Positions 1 to 7,080 of a stretch of DNA of 24,144 bases are shown in pieces. Each line of letters begins with the position of its first letter. Within the stretch, counting starts at the first letter, position 1. Source of the DNA: Chitinophagales bacterium (lineage in GTDB: Bacteria > Bacteroidota > Bacteroidia > Chitinophagales > UBA2359); NCBI GenBank assembly GCA_020629595.1, contig JAHDDA010000002.1:2129-26272 (forward strand), written 5' to 3'. Both the position numbers and the translations under genes were made by a program. The notes below the pieces were generated by a model. It saw only the letters and a program-made list of their open reading frames with translations. It made no database searches and was not told where the DNA came from.

Positions 1-989
1 CCCATTTGTTGGTAACGTTTAATTTTATTTAAAATTTGATCGGGTGTTCCAACCAAAGCCGCACCACAGCCCGACCTTGCTCTACCAATCCCAGTCCATA
101 AAATATCTTCTGCAAAACCATCGGCATCTGAAATTTCTCTCATTCCTGCCTGTCTTGCTACCCCTAAACTTTTGGCATCTAAGGCTCTATTTCTAATTTC
201 TTCTCCTTTTTCTACTTCTAACTTCGACATTAGCTGTTTTGCATAAGCTCTTGCCTCTTTTTCCGTTTCACGAACAATTACGTGAATACGCAAACCAAAG
301 TCAACTTTTCTATTATATTCAGCAGCCTTATTGCTCATATTCAACATTAACTCTTGTAATTTAGTCTCTGTTTCAGGCCACATTAAATAAACATCACAAT
401 GTTCAGCACATAAATCAACACCTGGAGGAGAATACCCACCAAAATACAATAATGGTCCACCATTTTGCTGGTATGGCTTTACTGGATTTGTAGGCAATTG
501 AATATTATAAAACTGACCACTAAAATCTATAAAATCTTGAGTCCATGATTGTTTCAAAATTTCTATTACTTCTCTAGAACGTTGGTATCTATCGGCTGAA
601 GATAAATCAGTTCCTGGTAAGTTTGAAGAAATAATATTTATGGTTAACCTACCTTTTAAAATATGATCTAAAGTGGCAATTGCTCTTGCTAACATTGGAG
701 GATGCACCTCACCACAACGTATGGCGGCTAATAAATTAATATTTTTAGTTAATGGTGCTACTGCTGAGGCAAAAGTCCAAGTATCTTGCCCGACTTGATA
801 CGATGATGGACATAATATATTTCTAAATCCTAACTCATCAGCTTTCAAAAGTATTTTTGAGGCATTTTGCCAGTTACTTTTATATTGCATAGGCATTTCT
901 CCCAAAAAATCAGTATCTCCATTACAAATTGGTGCAAACCAAGAAATTTCCAATTTATTCAAATTTGCAGAACGTATATTTATAGCCAC
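1..989 (-). CDS. ssuD: SsuD-like FMNH2-dependent alkanesulfonate monooxygenase (LLM class), C-terminus off the window
   Basis: This is a luciferase-like (LLM) flavin monooxygenase. By family it would use FMNH2 and O2 to release sulfite from alkanesulfonates in the cytoplasm. Reading the minus strand gives 329 residues with no stop before the window edge; E. coli SsuD is about 380 aa, so the last part is missing. SsuD-like blocks appear in order: EISWFAP near the N-terminus, LAAIRCGEVHPPMLARAIATL, LYFGGYSPPGVDLCAEHCDVY, FGLRIHVIVRETEKEA, and WTGIGRARSGCGAALVG near the end. I chose GTG at 989 because an in-frame TAG lies just upstream (995-993) and the first ATG is about 30 codons further in, inside conserved sequence. 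It diverges from the channel gene with only 28 bp between starts. No ssuABC or ssuE gene is visible, so the substrate is inferred; another LLM substrate is possible. Confidence 0.75.
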   Translation of the reverse strand, partial: MAINIRSANLNKLEISWFAPICNGDTDFLGEMPMQYKSNWQNASKILLKADELGFRNILCPSSYQVGQDTWTFASAVAPLTKNINLLAAIRCGEVHPPMLARAIATLDHILKGRLTINIISSNLPGTDLSSADRYQRSREVIEILKQSWTQDFIDFSGQFYNIQLPTNPVKPYQQNGGPLLYFGGYSPPGVDLCAEHCDVYLMWPETETKLQELMLNMSNKAAEYNRKVDFGLRIHVIVRETEKEARAYAKQLMSKLEVEKGEEIRNRALDAKSLGVARQAGMREISDADGFAEDILWTGIGRARSGCGAALVGTPDQILNKIKRYQQM

Positions 990-1003
990 ACTCTATTGTT
1001 TTG

Positions 1004-1011
1004 TAATTTCG
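1004..1011 (+). promoter_or_regulatory. Possible -7 box of the channel operon
   Basis: TAATTTCG lies six bases before the ATG of the channel gene and matches the Bacteroidota -7 consensus TAnnTTTG at all but one base. No clear TTG/TTTG -33 box is seen at the right distance upstream, so this is a weak call. If real, the 5' leader would be almost absent, which matches two other genes in this window. Confidence 0.3.
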
Positions 1012-1017
1012 CAATAT

Positions 1018-1860
1018 ATGCAAGATAAAAACTCAAACTTAAATAAATTTAGTTTTAAATCCATATTTCTAAATGATAATTTTATTATTTGGATAATAGT
1101 TATTGATGCCATTTTAATTTATTGCGATGGTTTTGGAGGATACGATTTAAACAAAATAAGTAATTACATCACTATTTTTTATGTAATTGAAGTATTAGTG
1201 AAGTTACACCATTATGGTTTTAAGAAATATTTCTCAAGTGGATGGAATAGGTTTGATTTTGCTATTGTAGCCATTTCAATAATAGATTTAGTAAGTCATT
1301 CTTTAATTGGATTATCGGCTCTGAGAGTTTTTAGAGTGGTTAAAACGCTTAGGTTAATTAAATTTATTCCTGATATTGATAATATTTTAGCAGGCTTAAA
1401 AAGAGCAATGGCTTCTTCGGTTTTTGTTATTTTAATTTTTGTAATTTTCTTGCACATTAGTTCTGTTTTTACTACAAACTTATTTAAAGAAAAATCTCCC
1501 GAACACTTTGGTAATACAGTAAAATCTACCTATTCCATTTTTAAAGTAATTACTTTAGAAGGTTGGTTCGATATATCAGAAAGTGTAGCTCATTCATTTG
1601 ATTCCAAAAACCCAAATGACGAAACAGGGGTTGAAGAGGTAGATGGAAACGATATGAGAGCAGTAACAACTACAATTTTCTTTATATCTATCGTATTTTT
1701 TGGCGGAATTATTGGAATTTCATTAATAAACTCCATTTTTGTAGAAACAATGATGAGTGACAATAATGATCCTGTAAACGATAAACTTAAAGATTTAGAA
1801 GGGAAATTAGCTAATTTAGAGGACAAAATAGACTTATTACTTTCTCAAAAAAACAAATAA
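1018..1860 (+). CDS. Bacterial voltage-gated cation channel (NaChBac/BacNav-like, six TM segments)
   Basis: A 280-aa single-domain voltage-gated ion channel of the inner membrane, expected to work as a homotetramer. S1 lies near residues 20-36, S2 48-65 and S3 80-95. S4 (98-118) carries R103, R106, K109, R112 and K115 at every third position, the voltage-sensor signature. S5 is about 132-155, the pore helix about 168-179 and S6 about 215-245. The filter reads TLEGWFD (179-185), against TLESW in classic sodium-selective BacNav channels. A long acidic loop (190-214) joins filter to S6. The C-terminus (253-277) is a short coiled coil, as used for tetramer assembly in this family. It is the first gene of a compact operon and ends one base before the next ATG. 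The fold is certain; Na+ versus Ca2+ selectivity is not. Confidence 0.93.
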   Translation: MQDKNSNLNKFSFKSIFLNDNFIIWIIVIDAILIYCDGFGGYDLNKISNYITIFYVIEVLVKLHHYGFKKYFSSGWNRFDFAIVAISIIDLVSHSLIGLSALRVFRVVKTLRLIKFIPDIDNILAGLKRAMASSVFVILIFVIFLHISSVFTTNLFKEKSPEHFGNTVKSTYSIFKVITLEGWFDISESVAHSFDSKNPNDETGVEEVDGNDMRAVTTTIFFISIVFFGGIIGISLINSIFVETMMSDNNDPVNDKLKDLEGKLANLEDKIDLLLSQKNK

Positions 1861-1861
1861 A

Positions 1862-2410
1862 ATGCCATCAGCTTTTGCCCATAGCCTTGTTGCTTTTACA
1901 TTCTCAAAATTTGTAAAGGCAAAGTATTACTCAATTAGTTTATTATTTTGGGGAATTTTTTGTAGTTCTATTCCAGATGCAGATGTAATAATGTTCAAAT
2001 TTGGCTATGATTATAGTCACTTTTTAGGACATCGTGGCTTTTTTCACTCATTAGCGTTTTGTTGTTGTCTTGCTGCTTTTATTACTTTGGGTTATTTACT
2101 TTTTACAAAAACTAGCATTAAGAGAGGAATAGTCATTTTCATATTCTTGGCACTTTGCTCTTGTTCTCATGGACTTTTAGATACTTTAACAAGTGGTGGT
2201 TTAGGCATTGCTTTATTCTCTCCATTTGATGATACACGCTATTTTGCTCCGTTTCGTCCTATAAAAGTCTCTCCTATTGGTATCGAAAAATTCTTTTCAG
2301 AGTGGGGTTTAAAAGTGTTAATTAGTGAATTTAAGTGGATTGGCGTACCTTGTATAATTCTTATAGTTATTCAATATTTAGCTAATAAAATTTTCAATTT
2401 TTCTAAGTGA
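1862..2410 (+). CDS. YdjM/DUF457 family membrane-bound metal-dependent hydrolase
   Basis: A 182-aa polytopic membrane protein of the YdjM (LexA-regulated, DUF457) family of predicted metal-dependent hydrolases. The family's metal-ligand pattern is visible: H7 in the N-terminal AHSL, D39 and D41 in SIPDAD, the cluster H53/H57/H62 in YSHFLGHRGFFHSL, and H103/D107 in SHGLLD. The downstream segment FSPFDDTRYFAPFRPI is also typical. Hydrophobic segments sit near 22-37, 63-82, 88-101 and 158-173. The natural substrate of the family is not well established; a role in membrane lipid or lipid-linked substrate hydrolysis has been suggested on fold grounds. The ATG follows the channel stop by one base, and the stop overlaps the GTG of the next gene by four bases, so the three genes are probably co-translated. 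Confidence 0.85.
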   Translation: MPSAFAHSLVAFTFSKFVKAKYYSISLLFWGIFCSSIPDADVIMFKFGYDYSHFLGHRGFFHSLAFCCCLAAFITLGYLLFTKTSIKRGIVIFIFLALCSCSHGLLDTLTSGGLGIALFSPFDDTRYFAPFRPIKVSPIGIEKFFSEWGLKVLISEFKWIGVPCIILIVIQYLANKIFNFSK

Positions 2411-3042
2411 AAGCAATCTTATTTATAACATTTTTTACTTGTTTTAACCTATCGGGACAAGAAATTTTAGACAGTTTAATTCAGCGTAATTTATTAGAAG
2501 AAAACAGCGTTAAATTTGGAAAAAATAAAGTATTTACTAAAGATTTAGAAACAGAAGCATTTACAGCCATTTCTTTTTTTGAAGAATTAACAAGCACGAA
2601 AATAAAACTAAAAAGAGCCAATATAAACACTAGTTTAAACTGCCGACCAACTTTATTTTCTTTACTTTTTAGAAAGCAAAACAACAGAAAATACATTGTA
2701 AGAGTAGCAAGAAAACCTAAAAATGGAAGCATTACAATTGATGGTGCTAATTTTAATGCGAAAGTTGGTGTTTTAGCTCACGAATTTAGCCATATTATTG
2801 ATTATTCTAATAGAGACTTTTGGGGAATTTTAAAAAGGCTATTAGATTATAGAAGTAGTAAAACTATTGAACTTTACGAAAAAGAAATAGATAAATTGAC
2901 TATTTCTAAAGGATTAGGCTTTCAGCTTTTAGAATGGTCGAAATACGTATTACAAAACCCAAATGCGAGTGAAGAATACAAGAAATTTAAGAAAGAAATA
3001 TATTTAGAACCCAACGAAATAAAAGAAGAAATGATAAATTAA
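2407..3042 (+). CDS. Secreted HExxH putative zinc metalloprotease
   Basis: A 211-aa protein with a likely N-terminal signal peptide (hydrophobic residues 3-16, cleavage possible near SGQ at 16-18), so it should act in the periplasm or outside. The zinc-binding HExxH motif is HEFSH at 125-129 (HEFSHIIDY). A candidate third ligand lies in the ELYEKEID stretch (155-162), about 30 residues downstream, where this type of enzyme often has an E or D. No named peptidase family was recognised with certainty. The start is GTG at 2407, overlapping the preceding TGA as GTGA, which suggests translational coupling. The stop codon lies inside the left arm of the long inverted repeat at 3031-3075. Substrate unknown. 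Confidence 0.75.
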   Translation: MKAILFITFFTCFNLSGQEILDSLIQRNLLEENSVKFGKNKVFTKDLETEAFTAISFFEELTSTKIKLKRANINTSLNCRPTLFSLLFRKQNNRKYIVRVARKPKNGSITIDGANFNAKVGVLAHEFSHIIDYSNRDFWGILKRLLDYRSSKTIELYEKEIDKLTISKGLGFQLLEWSKYVLQNPNASEEYKKFKKEIYLEPNEIKEEMIN

Positions 3043-3075
3043 AGACGTAGTAAATCCACGCCTTTAATTTATCAT
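3031..3075 (-). terminator. Long hairpin terminator between converging genes (mainly trxB side)
   Basis: The arms ATGATAAATTAAAG (3031-3044) and CTTTAATTTATCAT (3062-3075) are perfect 14-base inverted repeats. Read as minus-strand RNA the pairing continues inward through GCGUGG with CUACGU, using two G-U pairs, to give a 20-bp stem with a 5-base loop (3051-3055). The next minus-strand bases are TTCTTCTTTTATTTC. Read as plus-strand RNA the same two positions are A-C mismatches. It therefore fits best as the terminator of the trxB transcript, 14 bases after its stop, while also able to end the plus-strand operon. The left arm contains the metalloprotease stop codon. Confidence 0.75.
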
Positions 3076-3089
3076 TATAATTTTCAAAT

Positions 3090-4046
3090 TTAAGCATTAG
3101 ACAACTCAAACTCTCGAGCAGCAATGTATCTTTCAGCTTCAAGTGCAGCCATACAGCCTGTACCCGCCGCCGTAACAGCTTGTCGATAAACGTGATCTTG
3201 CACATCACCACCAGCATAAACGCCAACCATATTTGTTTCCGTAGAGTCTGCTTTGGTAACTAAATATCCATTACTATCCATATCTAAAACTCCTTTGAAT
3301 AAATCGGTATTGGGTTTATGACCTATTGCCACAAAAAAACCAGTTAAAGGAATTTCCGAAACTTCTTGAGTTTTATTGTTGATTATTCTTGCACCTGTAA
3401 CCCCTTCATCTCCTAAAACTTCTTGTGTTTCGGTGTTCCAATGAACAATAATATTTTCAGCCTGATGAACACGTTCTTGCATAATCTTAGAAGCACGCAT
3501 TTCATCTCTACGCACCAACATGTGTACTTTATTACAAAGTTTTGATAAATATAATGCCTCTTCAGCAGCAGTATCACCAGCTCCAACAACAGCTACATCT
3601 TGCCCTTTGTAAAAGAAGCCGTCACAAACAGCACAGGCAGAAACTCCACCACCTGCATCACGTAAACGAATTTCTGACTCTAACCCCAACCATTTGGCAG
3701 ATGCGCCTGTACAAATTATAACCGTTTCTGCTTCAATAGAGGCTTCTTCAGCATCATCTACAAAAATTTTGTGTTCTCCTTCTTTAAAGTCAACTTTGGT
3801 AACCATTCCAAAACGAATATCCGTTCCAAAACGATCAGCTTGTTTTCTAAAGTCTTCCATCATTTCAGGTCCCATTATTCCAGCAGGATAACCAGGATAA
3901 TTTTCTACTTCTGTGGTATCCATTAATTGACCTCCCATTTTCATACCCGTTACCATAACTGGGTTTAAACCTGCACGAGCAGCATAAATTGCGGCTGTAT
4001 ATCCAGCAGGACCTGAGCCGATAATTAAACATTTTACTTTTTCCAT
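3090..4046 (-). CDS. trxB: Thioredoxin-disulfide reductase
   Basis: NADPH-dependent FAD enzyme that reduces oxidised thioredoxin in the cytoplasm. The 318-aa length is usual. The N-terminal FAD motif is GSGPAGYTAAIYAARAG (10-26), followed by GGQLMDTTEVENYPGYP (38-54). The redox-active CxxC is CAVC at 138-141 (CAVCDGFF). The NADPH-binding motif is GAGDTAAEEA (155-164) with RRDEMRAS following. The C-terminal FAD motif is AGGDVQDHVYRQAVTAAGTG (278-297). The enterobacterial form has CATC, but CAVC is common elsewhere and is not a defect. The start ATG at 4046 is the only sensible one. It is the last gene of the long minus-strand run, 36 bp after lnt, and ends before a strong hairpin. Confidence 0.97.
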   Translation of the reverse strand: MEKVKCLIIGSGPAGYTAAIYAARAGLNPVMVTGMKMGGQLMDTTEVENYPGYPAGIMGPEMMEDFRKQADRFGTDIRFGMVTKVDFKEGEHKIFVDDAEEASIEAETVIICTGASAKWLGLESEIRLRDAGGGVSACAVCDGFFYKGQDVAVVGAGDTAAEEALYLSKLCNKVHMLVRRDEMRASKIMQERVHQAENIIVHWNTETQEVLGDEGVTGARIINNKTQEVSEIPLTGFFVAIGHKPNTDLFKGVLDMDSNGYLVTKADSTETNMVGVYAGGDVQDHVYRQAVTAAGTGCMAALEAERYIAAREFELSNA

Positions 4047-4082
4047 ATCAATAATATCATCCCAATGGGAATTTTTTAAAAA

Positions 4083-5741
4083 TTAAACTTTCCTTTTTAC
4101 GCCTGCAAATTTAAAACTATTTGTAAACTTGCTCACAATTAAATTAAAAATGAAAAACACACTAAATCCAAGTGCAAAACGGCTAATTATATCACCATAT
4201 TTACTAAAGAAAGTAAAATCTGAGTTTGCAAGTATTTTTTTTCTAATTACAGCATCTTCATTATACTTTGTTGCTTGGTGAATTATACCTTTTTGATCGA
4301 TAAAACAAGAGATTCCAGTATTAGCCGAACGAGCTATTGACCTTCTATTTTCGATTGCTCTTAATGATGCATATTTTAAATGTTGCTGATGCCCAGGTGT
4401 TTCTCCCCACCAAGCATCATTTGTAATTATAAAAATTAAATTTGCTCCTTTTCTTATATACTCAGTTACATATTCGGCATACACCGACTCGTAACAAATT
4501 ACTGGTGCAACGCCAATTGAATCTTCATTAAAAAAAACTTCTCTTTCGTTTTGCATTCCCAAACTTCCAGCAATTCCACCTAAATCAATAGCAAAATTGT
4601 TTAAAATTGTACCAAAAATTTGAGGGTAAGGCATTCTCTCAACACCTGGTACTAATTTTGATTTAATATAATGTTCTACTTCAATATTTTTTGCATTTAA
4701 TTCAATAGCGGCATTGTAAACATCGTAATAATTTCCTTTATTGTTTTTAAACTCACGTGCAGTTATTGATTCGTTTTTATTCTTATATTTTTGAAGGCTT
4801 GTTACGCCAGAAACTAAGGTTAAATTAGGGTAACTTTCAAGTAACTTTCTACATTCAATAATTGGAAAAGATTGCTCTAACTCGTGTAACCAAACAGATT
4901 GAGGTAATGAAGTTTCTGGGAAAACAAGGTAATCTGTTTTTTCATCTAATAGCCTTTTTGATAAAGAAACAAACTTTTCCATTTGTGCAAATTTCTGACT
5001 TCTATCCCATTTTTCGTAAGGATCAATATTGGGTTGAAGCACCACAATATCAATTTCTTTACCTTTTGGCTGATAGGTATTGAAAAGAAAAATTGAAACA
5101 ATTATTGGAAAAATAATTAAGGTTAAAGGCGTTTTAATTGTTTTAAAAAGGAAGCCATAATTTTCTACAATATTATTTGAGTTTGGAATAAAATTTTTAG
5201 CATTTTTTAATGCTTGAAACATAGAAATATTGACCAATAAAACCCATAATGTACCACCCGAATTTCCAGTGTATTCATACCATTGAATAAGTTGCGGAAC
5301 TTCAGCAAAAACGTTTCCTAATGTGAGCCAGGGCCAAGAAATCTCCCAAATTTGATGTATATATTCAAAACTTAACCAATAGGCAATTAATGCGGAAATT
5401 CCAACAGAATTACCTAATCTTTTTTTAGTTATATAATAAAGTAAAATGGGCAAAAACATTAAAAATGAATTGGCTATATTTGCCATTATCGCACCCCCTA
5501 AAGATGCATTTTTAACCCACCAAGTTGTAAGAACATTCCATACGATAAAAAAAATATACGTGGCGAAAAATAACTTGCGTTTTGGGTTTTTGTAATTAGA
5601 ATTGGCAATATTTTCTACTACAAATAACAATGGCAACCAAGCAATAAATATTAATGGAAAAAATAAAGATGGCGACCAAGCTAACCAACTTAAAACGCCT
5701 CCTACAACAGCTAAAAAGTAATTTGATTTTAATAATTTCAT
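4083..5741 (-). CDS. lnt: Apolipoprotein N-acyltransferase
   Basis: Inner-membrane enzyme that adds the third acyl chain to the N-terminal cysteine of lipoproteins. The 552-aa protein has several hydrophobic segments in the N-terminal 220 residues, a nitrilase-like catalytic domain (about 228-505) and a final TM helix (about 520-537). The nitrilase triad is visible: E276 in VFPETSLP, K360 in YIKSKLVPGVERMPYP, and C416 in PVICYES. Further support is NDAWWGETPGHQQHLKYASLRAIENRR (441-467), strongly conserved in Lnt. It is about 40 residues longer than E. coli Lnt. It follows rsmI after 86 bp and has its own possible -7 box. Confidence 0.95.
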   Translation of the reverse strand: MKLLKSNYFLAVVGGVLSWLAWSPSLFFPLIFIAWLPLLFVVENIANSNYKNPKRKLFFATYIFFIVWNVLTTWWVKNASLGGAIMANIANSFLMFLPILLYYITKKRLGNSVGISALIAYWLSFEYIHQIWEISWPWLTLGNVFAEVPQLIQWYEYTGNSGGTLWVLLVNISMFQALKNAKNFIPNSNNIVENYGFLFKTIKTPLTLIIFPIIVSIFLFNTYQPKGKEIDIVVLQPNIDPYEKWDRSQKFAQMEKFVSLSKRLLDEKTDYLVFPETSLPQSVWLHELEQSFPIIECRKLLESYPNLTLVSGVTSLQKYKNKNESITAREFKNNKGNYYDVYNAAIELNAKNIEVEHYIKSKLVPGVERMPYPQIFGTILNNFAIDLGGIAGSLGMQNEREVFFNEDSIGVAPVICYESVYAEYVTEYIRKGANLIFIITNDAWWGETPGHQQHLKYASLRAIENRRSIARSANTGISCFIDQKGIIHQATKYNEDAVIRKKILANSDFTFFSKYGDIISRFALGFSVFFIFNLIVSKFTNSFKFAGVKRKV

Positions 5742-5749
5742 TGCTAATG

Positions 5750-5757
5750 CAAAAGTA
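5750..5757 (-). promoter_or_regulatory. Possible -7 box of the lnt-trxB transcript
   Basis: On the minus strand TACTTTTG is an exact match to the Bacteroidota -7 consensus TAnnTTTG and is followed at once by CATTAGCAATG, where ATG starts lnt. The leader would be only a few bases. No matching -33 TTG was found upstream, so the call rests on the -7 box alone. Confidence 0.4.
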
Positions 5758-5827
5758 TTAGCTTTTATAAATAATATGAAGTTAAGAATTATTAATTTTC
5801 ATTAAACTCTAAAAGTAAAGTATTCAC

Positions 5828-6490
5828 TTAAGTAGCACTTAAAACAATTACAAATTCTCCTTTCGGTTTTTTGTTTTCAAAATGTTGAGCAACTTCAACT
5901 AATGTACCTCGAACTGTTTCTTCATACATTTTAGAAATTTCTCTTGAAACCGATACTTTTCTTTCTTCTCCACAAAACTCTGCTAATTGCTTTAAGCATT
6001 TGACAATTCTATGTGGCGATTCATAAAGTACAACTGTTTTTGATTCTTGAGCAATGGCTTTAATTCTAGTTTGTCGTCCTTTTTTTTGAGGTAAAAACCC
6101 TTCATAAACAAACTTTTCACAAGGAAAACCACTCATTACAACAGCAGGCACAAATGCAGTAGCGCCTGGCAAACAAGTAATTTCAATATTTTCTTCTATA
6201 CATTTTCTCACTAACAAAAATCCTGGATCTGAAATTGCAGGCGTTCCAGCATCTGACACTAATGCAATTTGTTGTCCATTTTTTAAGGCTTCTATATGTT
6301 TTTCTAAAACTTTATGTTCATTATGGGCATGAAAAGATTGTATGCTGTTTTCAATAGCGAAGTGTTGCATTAATCTTTTAGTAACTCTTGTATCTTCTGC
6401 TAAAATTAAGTTTACTTCTTTCAGAACTTCAACAGCTCTAAAAGTCATATCTTTTAAATTACCAATTGGTGTTGGAACAATGTAAAGCAT
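5828..6490 (-). CDS. rsmI: 16S rRNA (cytidine1402-2'-O)-methyltransferase
   Basis: SAM-dependent enzyme that 2'-O-methylates C1402 in the decoding centre of 16S rRNA. The 220 residues start with LYIVPTPIGNLKDMTFRAVEVL (2-23), followed by ILAEDTRVT (29-37), SFHAHNE (52-58), the SAM-pocket segment LVSDAGTPAISDPG (77-90), CLPGATAFVPAVVMSGFP (106-123) and YESPHRI (156-162). All are hallmarks of RsmI. It is about 65 residues shorter than E. coli RsmI at the C-terminus, the usual compact form in Bacteroidota, so this is not a truncation. Only 5 bp separate it from the Lrp-type regulator upstream, so the two are probably cotranscribed. Confidence 0.95.
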   Translation of the reverse strand: MLYIVPTPIGNLKDMTFRAVEVLKEVNLILAEDTRVTKRLMQHFAIENSIQSFHAHNEHKVLEKHIEALKNGQQIALVSDAGTPAISDPGFLLVRKCIEENIEITCLPGATAFVPAVVMSGFPCEKFVYEGFLPQKKGRQTRIKAIAQESKTVVLYESPHRIVKCLKQLAEFCGEERKVSVSREISKMYEETVRGTLVEVAQHFENKKPKGEFVIVLSAT

Positions 6491-6495
6491 TTACT

Positions 6496-6969
6496 TTATT
6501 CTTGATATAAATCTAATGGTCTATTAATACTTTCTTCTAAAGAAATTAGCGTTTCTGTTCTTTGAACTCCGTCAATTTGTTGAACCTTATCATAAATAAC
6601 TGTTCTTAAATGATCTGTATCTCTACAAATAATTTTTACAAGTAATCCGTAACTCCCAGTTGTATAATTAGCAGTTAAAACCTCTGGAATTTTAACCAAT
6701 TCTTCAACAACACTTTCATATTTTGAACTTTTTGTTAAGTAGATTCCCAAAAATGCAGTAATATCATAGCCTAAAAGTTTGTGATCAACCTTTAATTGTT
6801 GCTGTAACGCAATTTTCATTTGCTCTAACTTTTTAATTCTTACGTGTACAGTTCCACCTGAACAATGTAATCTTTCTCCAATTACACTATACGGGGTTTT
6901 AGCATTTTTAACTAAGATTGATAAAATCTTTAAATCAAGCTCATCATATTCTAAATCCTTGTCTTTCAT
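6496..6969 (-). CDS. Lrp/AsnC family transcriptional regulator
   Basis: A 157-aa feast/famine regulator. An N-terminal helix-turn-helix (about 10-60) begins LDLKILSILVKNAKTPYSVIGERL and has its recognition helix around 38-50 (GGTVHVRIKKLEQM). The C-terminal RAM effector domain (about 70-148) contains the glycine-bearing loop YTTGSYGLLVKI (102-113), where amino acids bind in relatives, and ends with RTETLISLEES. Such proteins assemble as dimers to hexadecamers on phased DNA sites. The 106-bp gap upstream contains three copies of an 8-base word (7011-7080) that could be its own operator. It lies 5 bp before rsmI. Which amino acid or operon it controls cannot be seen. Confidence 0.93.
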   Translation of the reverse strand: MKDKDLEYDELDLKILSILVKNAKTPYSVIGERLHCSGGTVHVRIKKLEQMKIALQQQLKVDHKLLGYDITAFLGIYLTKSSKYESVVEELVKIPEVLTANYTTGSYGLLVKIICRDTDHLRTVIYDKVQQIDGVQRTETLISLEESINRPLDLYQE

Positions 6970-7010
6970 TTACTAATTTTAAAAAAATCAAAACAACCAA
7001 GAGTAAAAAT

Positions 7011-7080
7011 AAACTATTTTTAATAAAATACCATTTTTTTAGTTGATTTTAAAACTATTTTTTCAAAATTTCAAACTATT
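7011..7080. repeat. Three copies of AAACTATT in the lrp upstream region
   Basis: The word AAACTATT occurs at 7011-7018, 7052-7059 and 7073-7080. The start-to-start distances are 41 and 21 bases, near four and two helical turns, so all copies face the same side of the DNA. The gap lies between the DegT-type gene and the lrp-like gene, and the last copy overlaps the DegT stop codon. Phased A/T-rich sites are how Lrp-family oligomers bind, so an autoregulatory operator is possible. The region is very A/T-rich, so chance is not excluded. Confidence 0.35.

Noticed and set aside
262..290. GTTTCACG and ACGTGAA words resembling parS halves
   Set aside because: They do not form the 16-bp palindrome, and they lie inside the ssuD-like coding region. 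No parS site was found anywhere in the window.
4060..4070. TCCCAATGGGA hairpin followed on the plus strand by a T-run
   Set aside because: It looks like a plus-strand terminator but no plus-strand gene ends there. On the minus strand it is not followed by T-residues and lies in the short lnt-trxB gap.
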